A DNA stretch of 64,000 nucleotides, from contig NC_088790.1 of the NCBI RefSeq assembly GCF_949628265.1, positions 28,772,545 through 28,836,544 of the forward strand. The letters run 5' to 3'. The position numbers and the translations under genes were made by a program. Shown in pieces: positions 39,430 through 50,309 of this stretch (its first letter is position 1; each line of letters begins with the position of its first letter). Under the pieces are notes generated by a model, which was not told where the DNA came from, ran no database searches, and was given only the letters and a program-made list of their open reading frames with translations. The DNA comes from Cloeon dipterum (taxonomy: Eukaryota; Arthropoda; Insecta; Ephemeroptera; Baetidae).

Positions 39430-39730
39430 TGTGCGCGGCTAAATATGGTTCTGGAGGATGAGCCCGAGTTGCAGAGAAGGCGCGCCGCGATCTGTCTGGT
39501 CTTGTCAGTGGCTACTTGCGTCGTGTTGCTGACGACCTGGGCGGCGAGCTGCGCCTCCGCGGAGCAAAGCCAGGCGGCGTCGACGGGCTGTCCGCCGAGC
39601 AGCAGCGCCAGCCGCTTTTCCACCAGCTCAGGTTCTGCTCGCACTGGGCAAGAAGTGCGCGGTTCGCCGCGTTCACTTCCTCGCTGCTGCAGTGAAAAAA
39701 GGGGAGATAATAGAAAAAATGAGAAATTAG
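39430..39730 (-). pseudogene. SMG1: SMG1-like helical exon, isolated fragment
   Basis: The minus strand reads LVEKRLALLLGGQPVDAAW, then LRSAEAQLA, an insertion, and VATDKTRQIAARL. Relative to 6200-6460 there is an in-frame-looking insertion (VVSNTTQ) within the helix. Neither the middle exon nor FATC follows on the left. Confidence 0.55.
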
Positions 39731-39884
39731 GTCGTCGTGTGTTTTTATAGAGAAAGAAAATTAAACACAGTGCGGTCAAAATTAAAATGGAATTATGATC
39801 GAGTCAGCTATTGACATAAAGGAGTTTCCACTGAATTGCGATTTTTTGAAGATGAATCAGGAAATCGAGCGTCGGTTTAGTTTA

Positions 39885-40215
39885 AATAAAGTCGTCAGAT
39901 TTATAAAAAAAACATGTGAGAAAAGGCAGAATACCTGGCAAACATCTTGTTAAAACTTTACCCAGCAGGGCAAAGCCGGTATTGGCCTATACTAGAGGAG
40001 TAACACTTTAAAAAATCGCACTCACATGCTGGAAACTGTGCCGCTGAACAGTCCTTCATGGCAGGTGGTGCAGCGTTCCACTCCGCAACGACTCGATAAT
40101 CAAAAGCATTTTGGCCGAGCTCGGTGCGCGCTGGAGGCTGTTGCAGCCGCGGGTGCAGCGGGTCGTCGCCGCGGTGCACGCGGCCCTCGGTGATGCGTGC
40201 CATTGCGTTGTACTC
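39885..40215 (-). mobile_element. Non-LTR retrotransposon 3' stub, copy 3
   Basis: Nearly identical to 35440-35770, with the same downstream junction into SPH-upstream sequence (CTTATTTGTATATAGTCAGAG), which shows it was duplicated together with the promoter of J/K. Confidence 0.6.
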
Positions 40216-40590
40216 TGTAAAGCCACACTTATTTGTATATAGTCAGAGTCAGTTGATGATGGAAATAGACTAATACTTATCGAAATTTTCTGATCTATTC
40301 TGTTAATTTGAACTACTCACGGAGCAGTGCGGAAATGGTTTTCTTATTTCCACTTTGAATATTATTTTGTAACAGTTATTCGAATATTCTGGAAAGTTTT
40401 GCATTTTCGTTCCCCATTTCAGGGAGTAATAAATTTGATAAAAAATAACACATTTTAAAGTTGAATATAAATGCTAATATGTCAGAAGCGGAAAAGCAGA
40501 AGATATAATAGCGTGTCCAGTTCTTGACTGTTTGTCACTTGTGCCATTTGTTAAAGCTATTATATTGCTTCCCTTTGAGATTGCGTTCTT

Positions 40591-40597
40591 TATAAAA
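40591..40597 (+). promoter_or_regulatory. TATA box of SPH copy K
   Basis: TATAAAA, 40 nt before the ATG. The GATA-like motif reads AGATATAAT through a 2-bp insertion near 40502, which also breaks the open frame seen across the promoters of E, I and J. Confidence 0.65.
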
Positions 40598-40636
40598 GCA
40601 GGAGGAAATGCTAGTTTGGTTACATTGTCCCTCAAA

Positions 40637-42219
40637 ATGCTGTCCAACGTGCTTCTCGTCGGCTTCTTTCTTTGCTGCCCTTTTTCCTCAAGTATAATTA
40701 TTTGCATTTCGTTTCTTTTCTAAATCAAAACTAACTAATTTGTTATTGCAAAAGAGAAAACATTTTAAGATATTATTAAACCTTCTATAGAGGTTTTTTA
40801 ATCTCTAAATTTTATTTGTTCATGACTAGATTTCATCCAATCAAAACGCCACTTTTCTGATTTACCTTTTATTTCCAATTGCAGTGGTTGGTGGGCAGGA
40901 TCAAGCAGTAGTGGTTACGGACGCAAGTCCGACTGAGTTCCCCTACGTGGTAAGGACATTTTTTAATCTGGGCCCTTTTGAGAATGGTCGTGACAAGATA
41001 AAAAAGCAAAAAAATCAGAGCTTTAAAAACTAGCAAACACAACTATAAAAATTTGTTCATCACGCAGCCATCGTCAAACTCATTGAAATTTGTTTTCTCT
41101 ATCTGTTTATGATTTCTTGTCTAAATATAAATTCCAAATTTATATGACGTATGACGTCTGTGTGGCCTGAGAAGCTTGCAAAACGATTATTAATTTGCTT
41201 TTCGTTCGTGTTAGAAAACATTAACTGCGTAGTGAACTTTAAATATAATTATGCTGATGTCCATTTGGATTCTGAAATTTTGAACACGTTGAATACTCAA
41301 TCATGGCCGACACAACGCATCAGTTTTGTTAAATAAATTGTATTTCCCCGCCTATGTTAAAACGCAGGTTCGGATTCACCTTTTTAATACTGGCTCACCT
41401 GATGAATTGACTTATCCTGGATTGGTGGTCAGTGGTAAATTCGTGCTAGTCACTTTCCCGGCAGCCATTTTCAGGTATGAGTGTTCCTTAAATTCAATAT
41501 ATTTTTATCATTGAAGTTGATTGCAGTTTGCACTCAAAATTATTCAACTGTGTGGAAATGACTTGACATTTTAACTTCACAGCTACTATAATTATTTCAC
41601 AATAACTGACCAGTTTGGCGTGGTTCGAACCTCTGTCAAAAACGGATCAATCGTCAATGACCAGTTTACATATTTCAAAGTATGTAGGAAATTTGGTGGA
41701 GCAACCTATCCGCTCCGTGAAAGTGACTTTAACGACCTGACCACCGCCGTCCCTGACGCTCACTTGATTTTTTTCAATAAAACATCGGTATGAATTTGTC
41801 AGAGTGTTCGGTTTGTTGTTATAAACGTTTGTAAATATTTTTAAGCCGGTCCTGAGAAAGGTGACTGTCCCTGTGATGAGCAAAACCGACTGCGCAACCG
41901 CTAGGGGCACGACCATCGAAGCACTTACCGATATTTGCGTGGATAGCAGCGGCTTTAGTAACATAATGTGCCAGGTTTGCGCGATAAAAAAATATATAAT
42001 TTATTTTTTTTTGCAAAGTTCAAACGGAATTTTTTCCAGATCTTCTATTCTGAAGACTACACAGCTACTTGGATGCCATTGCTAGCGATTGGTGGCCAGG
42101 TACAAGGCTTACCTAATCCTATAACTGTCGGCTGCATAGGACCAATTTGGCCATCTGCGAGCATCGCTGTTTACCGCCAGAATTTGACTGCCGAACTTCC
42201 TGTTGTGGATATCGTTTAG
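40637..42219 (+). CDS. Serine protease homolog copy K, intact
   Basis: Exons 40637-40691, 40885-40949, 41368-41474, 41583-41787, 41846-41974 and 42040-42219 give 246 residues. Exon 4 has one extra codon (YYNYFTITD). Exon 5 keeps GTTIEALTDICVDSSG and ends FSNIMCQ, so the position aligned with Asp189 is not Asp. The exon 1 donor is GTATAA rather than GTATGA. Exon 6 reads ATWMPLLAIGGQVQGLP, then VGCIGPIWPS. The poly(A) signal reads AACAAA (42258-42263) instead of AATAAA, a possible weakening of 3' processing. Exon 3 has SPDELTYPGLVVSGKFVLV. Confidence 0.78.
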
Positions 42220-42263
42220 TTAAAATTTTTCGATCAGAAATTATTATTTGTCAACACAACAAA

Positions 42264-43010
42264 TTTTCTCCGCCTGGTATAATCTCTGCTTTTTCTGAAT
42301 GATTTTTGATATATTTCCCTTTCTAAAAAAATACTGTTTGTGGCCGAGATGTCTAATTGATATTCCTGAAATTATTCGAAAGGGTTTATGGATGCAGAAC
42401 AACTGAAATCAATATTTGATTTTTCTCACACGAATTATTATTCACGATTTAAAAAAAAATGTCTAAAGTGGCTGCTGAATCGTTTTTCGCCATTTTAAAA
42501 TTATTATAACAAAATTGTTCAATGGTAACAAGCTTTTCCAAACTTCTAAATTCGAGCCCAATAACGCGCGTTAACCATTAAATTTAAAAATCCATGATTT
42601 CGGGTAGATGCAACTTCCTTTCGAATGTAGATTATTATTTAAATTTATCTTGGAAAAAGTTGGAATTTGCTATTTACCTCTTGGTTAGAAGATGTGCGGG
42701 GGTGATTTTGGCCGTAATTAATTTTAGCTGAATAATATTTGCGTTCTTTGAGTAAAATTGTTTGCTTTTTTCAATTGCAAACTCTAAGCTGAAGTCATTT
42801 TTAGTTTGTATTGACTTCTTCACCGACAAACGGAGTAATATGACATTAAAATCGCTTGAGAATGAAGATTCAAATTTATTTTTGCATAAATTTCCTACCA
42901 ATTATTGTTTGCAATTCACTGCACAGCGGAATTAAGTGTTTATCAACCTATAACCACTTCAGTGCATTCTGGTACGTGAAGACGAGTTGAACCGTATCCA
43001 ATTTTTGTGT
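42264..43010. other. 3' flank of SPH copy K
   Basis: Shared AT-rich spacer to about 42900, then unassigned sequence (AGCGGAATTAAGTGTTTATC). No gene seen. Confidence 0.45.
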
Positions 43011-43084
43011 ATGCGACTCTTAAAACCCGAGACTCACTGTTTTTTTTTTATTTATTTATTAATCAAATTTCGACTTCCAAGCAT

Positions 43085-43200
43085 CAGACTCGCAAAAACT
43101 GCACACCGTTCAACTTGTCATGACCTCCCCTAGATAGCCGCACCCCTTTTCAAGCCCTGAATTTTCTTTTTCAAATTTCCCCACATTAAACTTATTTACG
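43085..43200. repeat. Diverged fragment of the palindromic element
   Basis: Matches the arm sequence of the 46905-48842 element: AAAACTGCACACCGTTCAAC, TCATGACCTCCCCTAGATAG and CCCCTTTTCAAGCCCTGAA correspond to AAAAACCGCACACCGTTTGA, TAATGACCTCCCCTAGGTAA and CCCCCTTCAAACCCTTAAC there. It is an old relative, not a copy made by the same insertion. Confidence 0.55.
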
Positions 43201-43239
43201 TACATGAATAATTATGGTATTTGGCTTGTCTGCCTTGCT

Positions 43240-43300
43240 CTTCAACCGATACTGTTCCGCTAAGCAGTCTTTCTGTGCGGGTTGCATTCTTTATTTGAAC
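43240..43300 (-). mobile_element. Short retrotransposon remnant
   Basis: CTGTTCCGCTAAGCAGTCTTTCTGTGCGGGTTGC resembles the region around 31197-31240 of the retrotransposon stub. Very short, so weak. Confidence 0.25.
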
Positions 43301-43486
43301 AGGAAATAATCTGGATTAATTATTTATTGGCTAATTTTATTGAGTTTTATTTATTGCTTTTGAAAGGATGATTAAAAATTGAAATAATGCTCAGTTTGTC
43401 CCGAAATTCGTTTCAACATTATGCACAGTGAGAATAAACAAGCAAACACAGTTCAGCTCCGCCGTTACACACAAGTTACACAAGAG

Positions 43487-44330
43487 CATCGCGATTTTCA
43501 GTTTTTGCGGCTGTTTTCCAAGCTGCTCGCACTGGCACAAAGCTGACACGTCCATCAGGCCGATGTAAACCAAATTAAACATCGTAGTCAGGCATTTTTA
43601 ATTAGATTTGATTAAATTGAGCGTATCTATTGCTTGTTCCAAGGCGCCGAGCAGGTGCAGCAGCACACTTTGATGTGGTTTAGCACCGCACCACGGCCGA
43701 GATCTCTTTCCGTAAGGTTTTTTTTTTAATTTATGAAATGTACTTCCTTTTTTAGCGTCTCTCTTCCTTCATCCGGCTGAAAGGAAAGAAAGGAAAATAA
43801 TTAAATATGTTTATGTGAATGGCGTACACTGCAGGAAAACAAGCAAGGAGATTAGATATAGAAGTTAAATAAATTAATGTTGACCAAATGGCATTTATTT
43901 TAATTCATGGTGGATAATGCACAGAAAACGGCAATCTAATTTCAAACTCTGTAGGATGGTAAGTTAGCAAAATAAAAAATAATATTTCCTAGTGAATGCA
44001 TATTAAAATAGATGCTTCTTAAATTTTTCTACGAATTGCTAGTGCTTTGCTCGCAAGGGAGTTCTGCAGGACGAGCCTCAAGTTCTGCCGTGCAGCTTAT
44101 ATTCTCAGAAAAGGCGGCGATCTGTCTGGTCTTGTCAGTTGCGAGCCGCGTGTCTGCGCGGAGCGGAGCAAGGCCGCTGTCCACTGTGGACAAAGAGCAA
44201 CGCCAGCCGCCTTTCCACCAGCGTCGCCAGTAGGTTCTGGTCGGTTCTGCTCGCACTGGGCAAGCGGTTCACTTCCTGGCTGCTGCAGAGAAAAAGGGGA
44301 GATAGCAGAAAAAAGGCCAGTGAAATGAGG
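43487..44330 (-). pseudogene. SMG1: SMG1-like segment without FATC exon (before SPH L)
   Basis: A helical exon at about 44060-44330 and the middle exon at about 43487-43725, both on the minus strand. The middle exon carries TAA where the 19.4-kb copy has CAA (near 43600) and the same 1-bp insertion region as the 5.9-kb copy. The expected FATC exon is missing. In its place to the left are the palindrome-related fragment and the retrotransposon remnant. Confidence 0.62.
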
Positions 44331-44699
44331 TCGTCGTATAAATTTGAAGGGAAAAAGAGCTTAACAGAGTGGTTAAAATAAAAATTAATCAAATTGCGCC
44401 ATGAAGGAGTTTTCATCGGAGGATAAATTTTTTTAAGACGATCGAATCAGGAATAATTGTAGCGTTGCTTCTGTGCTGTCCATGTCAGCGGATACATACT
44501 ACATTCGGTGTCAGTTTTTTCGTCGATATTTTGGAACTGTTAATTTGAGCCACTCACGGAGCGGCACGAATTTTTTACATTTTGATTATCTTTTAGAAAA
44601 GCTATTTTGATATTCTGATAAAGGTTTTTCTTTCTTTCACATTTCTGCGTTTCTGCAAAGGAAGGAGTAAGGGCAGATAAAAAATACCAATTAATTAAA

Positions 44700-44882
44700 T
44701 TTAAATGGAATTATATCAAAAGCGGAACAGAAAAAAATTAAAAAGTATTATTTGCTCCTTGAATGTTCGAAACTTGCAGCTTGTAAAAGATACTATGATA
44801 TTTCCCCTCTGAGACTGCGTTTTGTGTAAAAGCAGGTGGAAATGCCATCATGGTTAAAAGATGCCCACAACATGCTGTCCTT
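44700..44882 (+). pseudogene. SPH copy L: promoter and first three codons only
   Basis: Promoter context GAGACTGCGTTTTGTGTAAAA (TATA decayed to TGTAAAA) leads to ATGCTGTCC at about 44871. It then joins 3'-flank spacer sequence (TTGGAAGTTGGAATATGTTA) at about 44880. The join would encode a 13-residue peptide, almost certainly meaningless. It marks the left boundary of the F-box block. Confidence 0.6.
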
Positions 44883-44944
44883 GGAAGTTGGAATATGTTA
44901 TTTACTCCTTTAGAGGAGTTACGAAGGTGGATTTGAGCCGTAAG

Positions 44945-45305
44945 CAACTTCTAAACTCAAATAAATAGTCCAGCAGTTTCTCCAAAAATTAGCAAACTAT
45001 CAAAATTGCAAACTGATTGACTAATTTATCTCCTTTTTATTAATTACGTTATTATCTTTGAACTCTCAAATGGAAAAGTAGAAATTATATACAGCCATGT
45101 AAGTTTGAAATAATGTGGTTTATTGAAACTTAAATTACTCTAACAATTATCAAAATGCTTTCAATCGCGAAATTGGCCCTTTTACTATTACATGAATTAT
45201 TAAAACGTAGACGAAGCTTTGAAAAAAAATGCTCGTACTGACTGGTTGCTACACTCGGCAGAGATCTAAAATGCATGTGGGTAAGTCCAAATGCACAGCC
45301 TCCCC
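44945..45305. repeat. X repeat flanking F-box block (copy 1)
   Basis: Shares CTAAACTCAAATAAATAGTC through ACTCGGGGGGAG with 58083-58465, and in diverged form with 51720-52150 and 63060-63475. These repeats bracket both F-box gene blocks and could have mediated their duplication. Confidence 0.6.
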
Positions 45306-45388
45306 GATAACTCGGGGGGAGAGGGTTTAGCTAAAAACTAATAGCTGTGTGTGAAAACTGACACAAAAAAAGGAGCCCGCGTGTGCAA

Positions 45389-48300
45389 TCACGAAATATA
45401 ATTTTCCTGAACATCAGGATTAGCTGATTTGATGGCGGCGATCAGTTGGTCTTCCAAAAAGTCCGTGGCGTCCTCTTTCGGATATGTATCAATTTGGTAG
45501 CGTTTTAGATTAATCAAAATCTCTTTCTGAGCAATTCGCGAAAAGAAGGCTTCTTTATCGCCAAGATCCAAGTTGTAGATCTTGATTACAAAACGTTCTA
45601 ACTGCGGCGCTGACAGCAAGCTGGAGATATCCACGCGCTTATCACTGAAATCAAATATTATTTAATTTTAGAAATGATTCTTCTTTTATATTTTATGGAA
45701 AATACCTTCAATTTAAGGGTTCAAGAATCTCTGGCTCTAACCGTTAAATTGAGAGTATTATATTTATCTGGAAAAAAGGTATTCTCACCCTAAATGGAAG
45801 CATCTAAACCCTTTTAATTGGCTCAAGCAGCCAATGGGCACATTGTAGCGGGACAAGCTCACGTATTCCAGTGAGAACCACTCAAGGTTGCTGCACCAGC
45901 CAAAGATTTTTTCAAGGGTCTCTGCTATCATGCCGGAGCATCTGAACAATTCCGGTGTAATGGTCAACCATCTCAAAAGGTGTCCATTTTCCTTGAGGAA
46001 AACTCTGAATGCGTGCATTTGATATTCGCTGCCAATGAATGTGGCGGATCTCAGCTTCGGAAAACGCGGGAACCGAACATTTTTTAACTTCTTCTCGAAT
46101 TTGGTGCAGCCCATCTGTATATTTAGAAGAGATGTATAATTTATTATGTAGTCAGCCAAGAGGAAACATTCTTACCGTGAATGCTGTCGCGTGGGGCTGC
46201 GTCTCCAATAATTCTAGGTTTCGTCCCATGTCAAAACAAACCAAGTGATAATGGGGGCCAGGGCCTAGAACGAGGTACTGAGTTCTTGTCAAATTCTTGT
46301 CTAATCTGATTGCGATATCAAGAAAACCAAATCGGAATTCGTGATATAAAAAGCCGTCGTCAAAGAAATCGACTTTTTTCTCGCCATTCAGTTTTAGTCT
46401 GAAAACTTCAACGTCCTGCAAGCTTCTGCAATCCTTCACTATTTTCTTTAGTTCTGACAGCAGGACGAAGGATTCAGATATAACAAGTTTTGACAGATTG
46501 TTCAAATGGCTAAGTGATGCAATTTCTTTACGACCAACCCGACCATTTCCTTGAAAGGGGTGATCTATTTTAAGCTGTTGTAGATTAGGGGCTCTCACGG
46601 CGAGGTGTTCAAGAACCTTGAGGGGTTTAATTATATGTTAAAATGAGTGTTCAAGAAAATGAAACTTTACTTTTGTCTTACCTTCGATAAAGGAAATTTT
46701 GAGTTCCGTCTTCTACAAGTCTTATTTTCGTTGCGGCCGAACAGAAAAGCGAGTGCTTTGGTATCAATTAGTTTGGTTTCGCGGCTGAAAAGGCTTGGAA
46801 AAGCTAACTAAGCGTTATCGCTGATGTTCACATTGCCACCCTGATGGACCTTCTTTATCAAATCTTCCAAAACCATTTGCCTCGGCTCAGGGGCTAGAAA
46901 TCATGGAAGGATCCATATTAAGTGAACCCCTGTTTGGCAAGTGGTCTTCAGATCTTGATGAAATTCGGTGGAGATGATGCCCTAGGGAACCTAAGTTAAA
47001 CCCTAAAATATTAGGTCAAAATTCCAAAAATTGTTCATTTTACAGGGGTTCAAAATTTGAGATTTTTGAAAAAGGTGATGTTTTCGGCGATTTGTAACTT
47101 GGACTCTGTTTATAGAAAACACAAAAATTAGGTATCCAAAATATTTTACGTTTGATGCCAAACAACTTTCCCACGATGACCAACTTCGTAGGTCAAAGGT
47201 CAAGGTCACTAAATTGGGGTCAAACTTTTCAAAAAAATCCCACATACCCAAGTACATAAAATTTGGGAAATTCAAAATAGCCAAAATGTGCCTCATATCC
47301 ATGGTAACAACATATAAAAAATTGGCGATACGTTTTTTTTTCGTTTTCGAGATATTTTGAATTGAGTGTTTAAAATCGATGTTTTCCGAGTCTTCTGATC
47401 ATCAATAAAAACACGTTTTCCGCTTAATCTCAGCTTCTATGGGTCCGATTTACAAAAACCGCACACCGTTTGATACGTAATGACCTCCCCTAGGTAATGC
47501 AAGTGATCATAAGGGTGCCCACCCCCTTCAAACCCTTAACCACCCCCTGGAAATCCGAAAAATTAATTTTTTCATATTTTTAACCTCTATCTCGACAAAT
47601 TAAGCGTGACACCAATCAAGTATGTCGCAAAATAGTTACAATAATAAATATTATTATTTTCTTTGTAGAGGAAACCTTAAAAAAAATAAAATTGCTAATA
47701 TGAAGATATTAAAAAAATTATTTAGGTTTATTTTAAAATAGCATTATATTTGGTTTTAGTTTATTTAAAATAACTTGATTAAACTTTATTTATTAATATT
47801 TTAAAAATAAATTTAATATTTCACACTGTTCTTTTATTATTATAAATAAATGCAACCAATACAAAATGTAGAACCATCATAATTTGGTGCATATGGTGTG
47901 CAATTTCAGATATTTGAATTGGTTGCATTTATTAATTTATTTTTAAAATATTAATAAATAAAGTTTAATCAAGTTATTTTAAATAAACTAAAACCAAATA
48001 TAATGCTATTTTAAAATAAACCTAAATAATTTTTTTAATATCTTCATATTAGCAATTTTATTTTTTTTAAGGTTTCCTCTACAAAGAAAATAATAATATT
48101 TATTATTGTAACTATTTTGCGACATACTTGATTGGTGTCACGCTTAATTTGTCGAGATAGAGGTTAAAAATATGAAAAAATTAATTTTTCGGATTTCCAG
48201 GGGGTGGTTAAGGGTTTGAAGGGGGTGGGCACCCTTATGATCACTTGCATTACCTAGGGGAGGTCATTACGTATCAAACGGTGTGCGGTTTTTGTAAATC

Positions 48301-49201
48301 GGACCCATAGAAGCTGAGATTAAGCGGAAAACGTGTTTTTATTGATGATCAGAAGACTCGGAAAACATCGATTTTAAACACTCAATTCAAAATATCTCGA
48401 AAACGAAAAAAAAACGTATCGCCAATTTTTTATATGTTGTTACCATGGATATGAGGCACATTTTGGCTATTTTGAATTTCCCAAATTTTATGTACTTGGG
48501 TATGTGGGATTTTTTTGAAAAGTTTGACCCCAATTTAGTGACCTTGACCTTTGACCTACGAAGTTGGTCATCGTGGGAAAGTTGTTTGGCATCAAACGTA
48601 AAATATTTTGGATACCTAATTTTTGTGTTTTCTATAAACAGAGTCCAAGTTACAAATCGCCGAAAACATCACCTTTTTCAAAAATCTCAAATTTTGAACC
48701 CCTGTAAAATGAACAATTTTTGGAATTTTGACCTAATATTTTAGGGTTTAACTTAGGTTCCCTAGGGCATCATCTCCACCGAATTTCATCAAGATCTGAA
48801 GACCACTTGCCAAACAGGGGTTCACTTAATATGGATCCTTCCTCATGTAAAAAAAATTCAGAAACATGAAAAGCAGCATTTTAAAGGGGGAATTCAAATC
48901 AAAGAGTTTTTTATGTAAGTTTGTTACTATAATTTTTATCAAAATTGAAAATTATACTATAAAAGGATAACTATTTAGAAAATTTTATTTCAAAAATATT
49001 TTACAGAAAAGATTGCAAAATATGATTTTGCACTTACCTGTTTCAAAATCAAACAATATAATACTTGCTACGCAGTTTTTCATGCAAAATTAATTTTCGC
49101 TCACCTAATTTTCTGGACAAATTTTCTCCATAGCAGTGGACATTGTCGACAATTGTCTTGAAAGTTAATTCCGCCAAGCCCTTCGGATTATTAATGACCG
49201 A
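45389..49201 (-). pseudogene. F-box-like/LRR-like gene copy 1, interrupted
   Basis: Five minus-strand exons by comparison with copy 2: 49105-49201, 46682-46893, 46176-46616, 45789-46114 and 45389-45644. Reading order is preserved, but exon 2 carries a TAG (46808-46810) where copy 2 has TGG. A 1.9-kb palindromic element sits in intron 1, ten bases before the exon 2 acceptor. The first exon (GLAELTFKTIVDNVHCYGEN) resembles the F-box-type helices of arthropod F-box/LRR proteins. Later exons hold irregular leucine-rich strands (LQQLKIDH, LSKLVISESF, SLQDVEVFRLKL, LEWFSLEYVSL, LKGFRCF). The C-terminus ends QENYIS. Probably non-functional as full length. The exon with the initiator Met was not found. 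Confidence 0.6.
46901..48846. mobile_element. 1,938-bp palindromic (fold-back) transposable element with 4-bp TSD
   Basis: The element runs 46905-48842 and is flanked by TCAT at 46901-46904 and 48843-48846. It begins GGAAGGATCCATATTAAG and ends with the exact reverse complement. The two arms, about 0.95 kb each, are almost identical along their whole length and meet around 47874. The centre differs by a short extra segment (near 47815-47850) and a small loop. The homologous intron of F-box copy 2 (59988-60253) is an empty site (CTAGAAATCGTG). A 99-codon ORF occurs identically on both arms (47003-47302 minus, 48445-48744 plus), as symmetry demands. No transposase is recognisable, so it is probably non-autonomous. 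Confidence 0.85.
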
Positions 49202-50300
49202 CTGAAACCACAAGTGTACAATTAAGTATTTTAAGATTTCAGCTCGTCGTATCAGATCAACACAGGTCCAAAAGTGGTTTCCGAATTTCTGATGATTATA
49301 TGCCGAGATTTGGACTTGTAAAAATAACGATATTTGAAACATTCTTATTTCTTTGCGCGCGCCCACTTTTATTTTGAAAGTTTTTGAGACCAAAAATATT
49401 AATTAATGTTTCTTATTTAATTAAATACTATAATTTTTACTACTAAGATTTTTACCATGATATGGTCAGAATAGACGATTTTAAGAATGGTTCAAACAGC
49501 AAAGAAGTGCATAATTCGTGCTCATTTGATGCTGTTGCTAAGATTTAAAGCTCAGAAAAAAATCAATGGTCTAAAATTCACGTTAATTTAAGAACGTAAA
49601 ATATATTTCTTTTCTATTATTTCTATACTAATTCTTTTCTTTCGGCGGCCGGTACCCAAGAACCACCGATTAATTTTTAAAATTGGCCTGACGGTGCAGT
49701 TTGAGTCGCGGGTGAAGCTGAAATTTCGTTCTCAATCGAAACCCGACCGGTCACTCATGCCTGCATAATTTTTGATATGTTCCTAATGTTGATTTTAGTA
49801 GCAATGCAGAAGCGTCAAAGAGCCGAGATTCATGAGAGTTCAATTGTTCAAAAAAGAGAAATCGTGCGTGTGAGCAGCCACATGTAGCTTGCGAAACGAA
49901 TAAGGAAGGAATGCAAGCGCGCTCTTTGCCTGTTGTGAAATTATCCCAAAGTAGAATAACATCTCTGTGCGAGCAAGCAGCTGTCAAGCAGGTATAGCTG
50001 ACGCGCTACCTGAGGGTGTTTTGACGCGGCGGGGTTCTCGCCGGTTCAAAAGAAATGCGCGTCGGTGGAAAAATTATTTAAGTGGAAGACAACGACCGAT
50101 GCAGCCAATGTATAAAGAATTAGTTTAAGAACAGCAGCAAAGACTTGTAAGAATTGATTGTGTAGGATTAGTGTCGCACTCATATATGCGTTTAATAATA
50201 AATTCATTCATTTTATTTTTTTAATATTTGGTTACAAAATAATATCTAAGCATTATTTTAAAATAGTTCTACTAGTCTTATTTAAATTGAATTTTAATTA
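49202..50300 (-). other. Upstream region of F-box copy 1
   Basis: Homologous to 60351-61600. It holds a minus-strand ORF (49751-49987, beginning MTAACSHRDVILLWDN) that also stays open in the other block (60986-61219) with about the same length. Its product matches no family I know. It could be a 5' exon of the F-box gene or chance. Confidence 0.35.
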
Positions 50301-50309
50301 ATCCCTCTG

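Noticed and set aside
47003..48744. Two identical 99-residue ORFs on opposite strands.
   Set aside because: Identity is forced by the palindrome. The sequence shows no known domain, and I could not see codon-level constraint independent of the arm symmetry.
49990..50085. Possible tRNA (GGTTCTCGCCGGTTCAAAAG looks like a B box).
   Set aside because: No cloverleaf or A box could be made around it; it is better described as a GC-rich imperfect hairpin.
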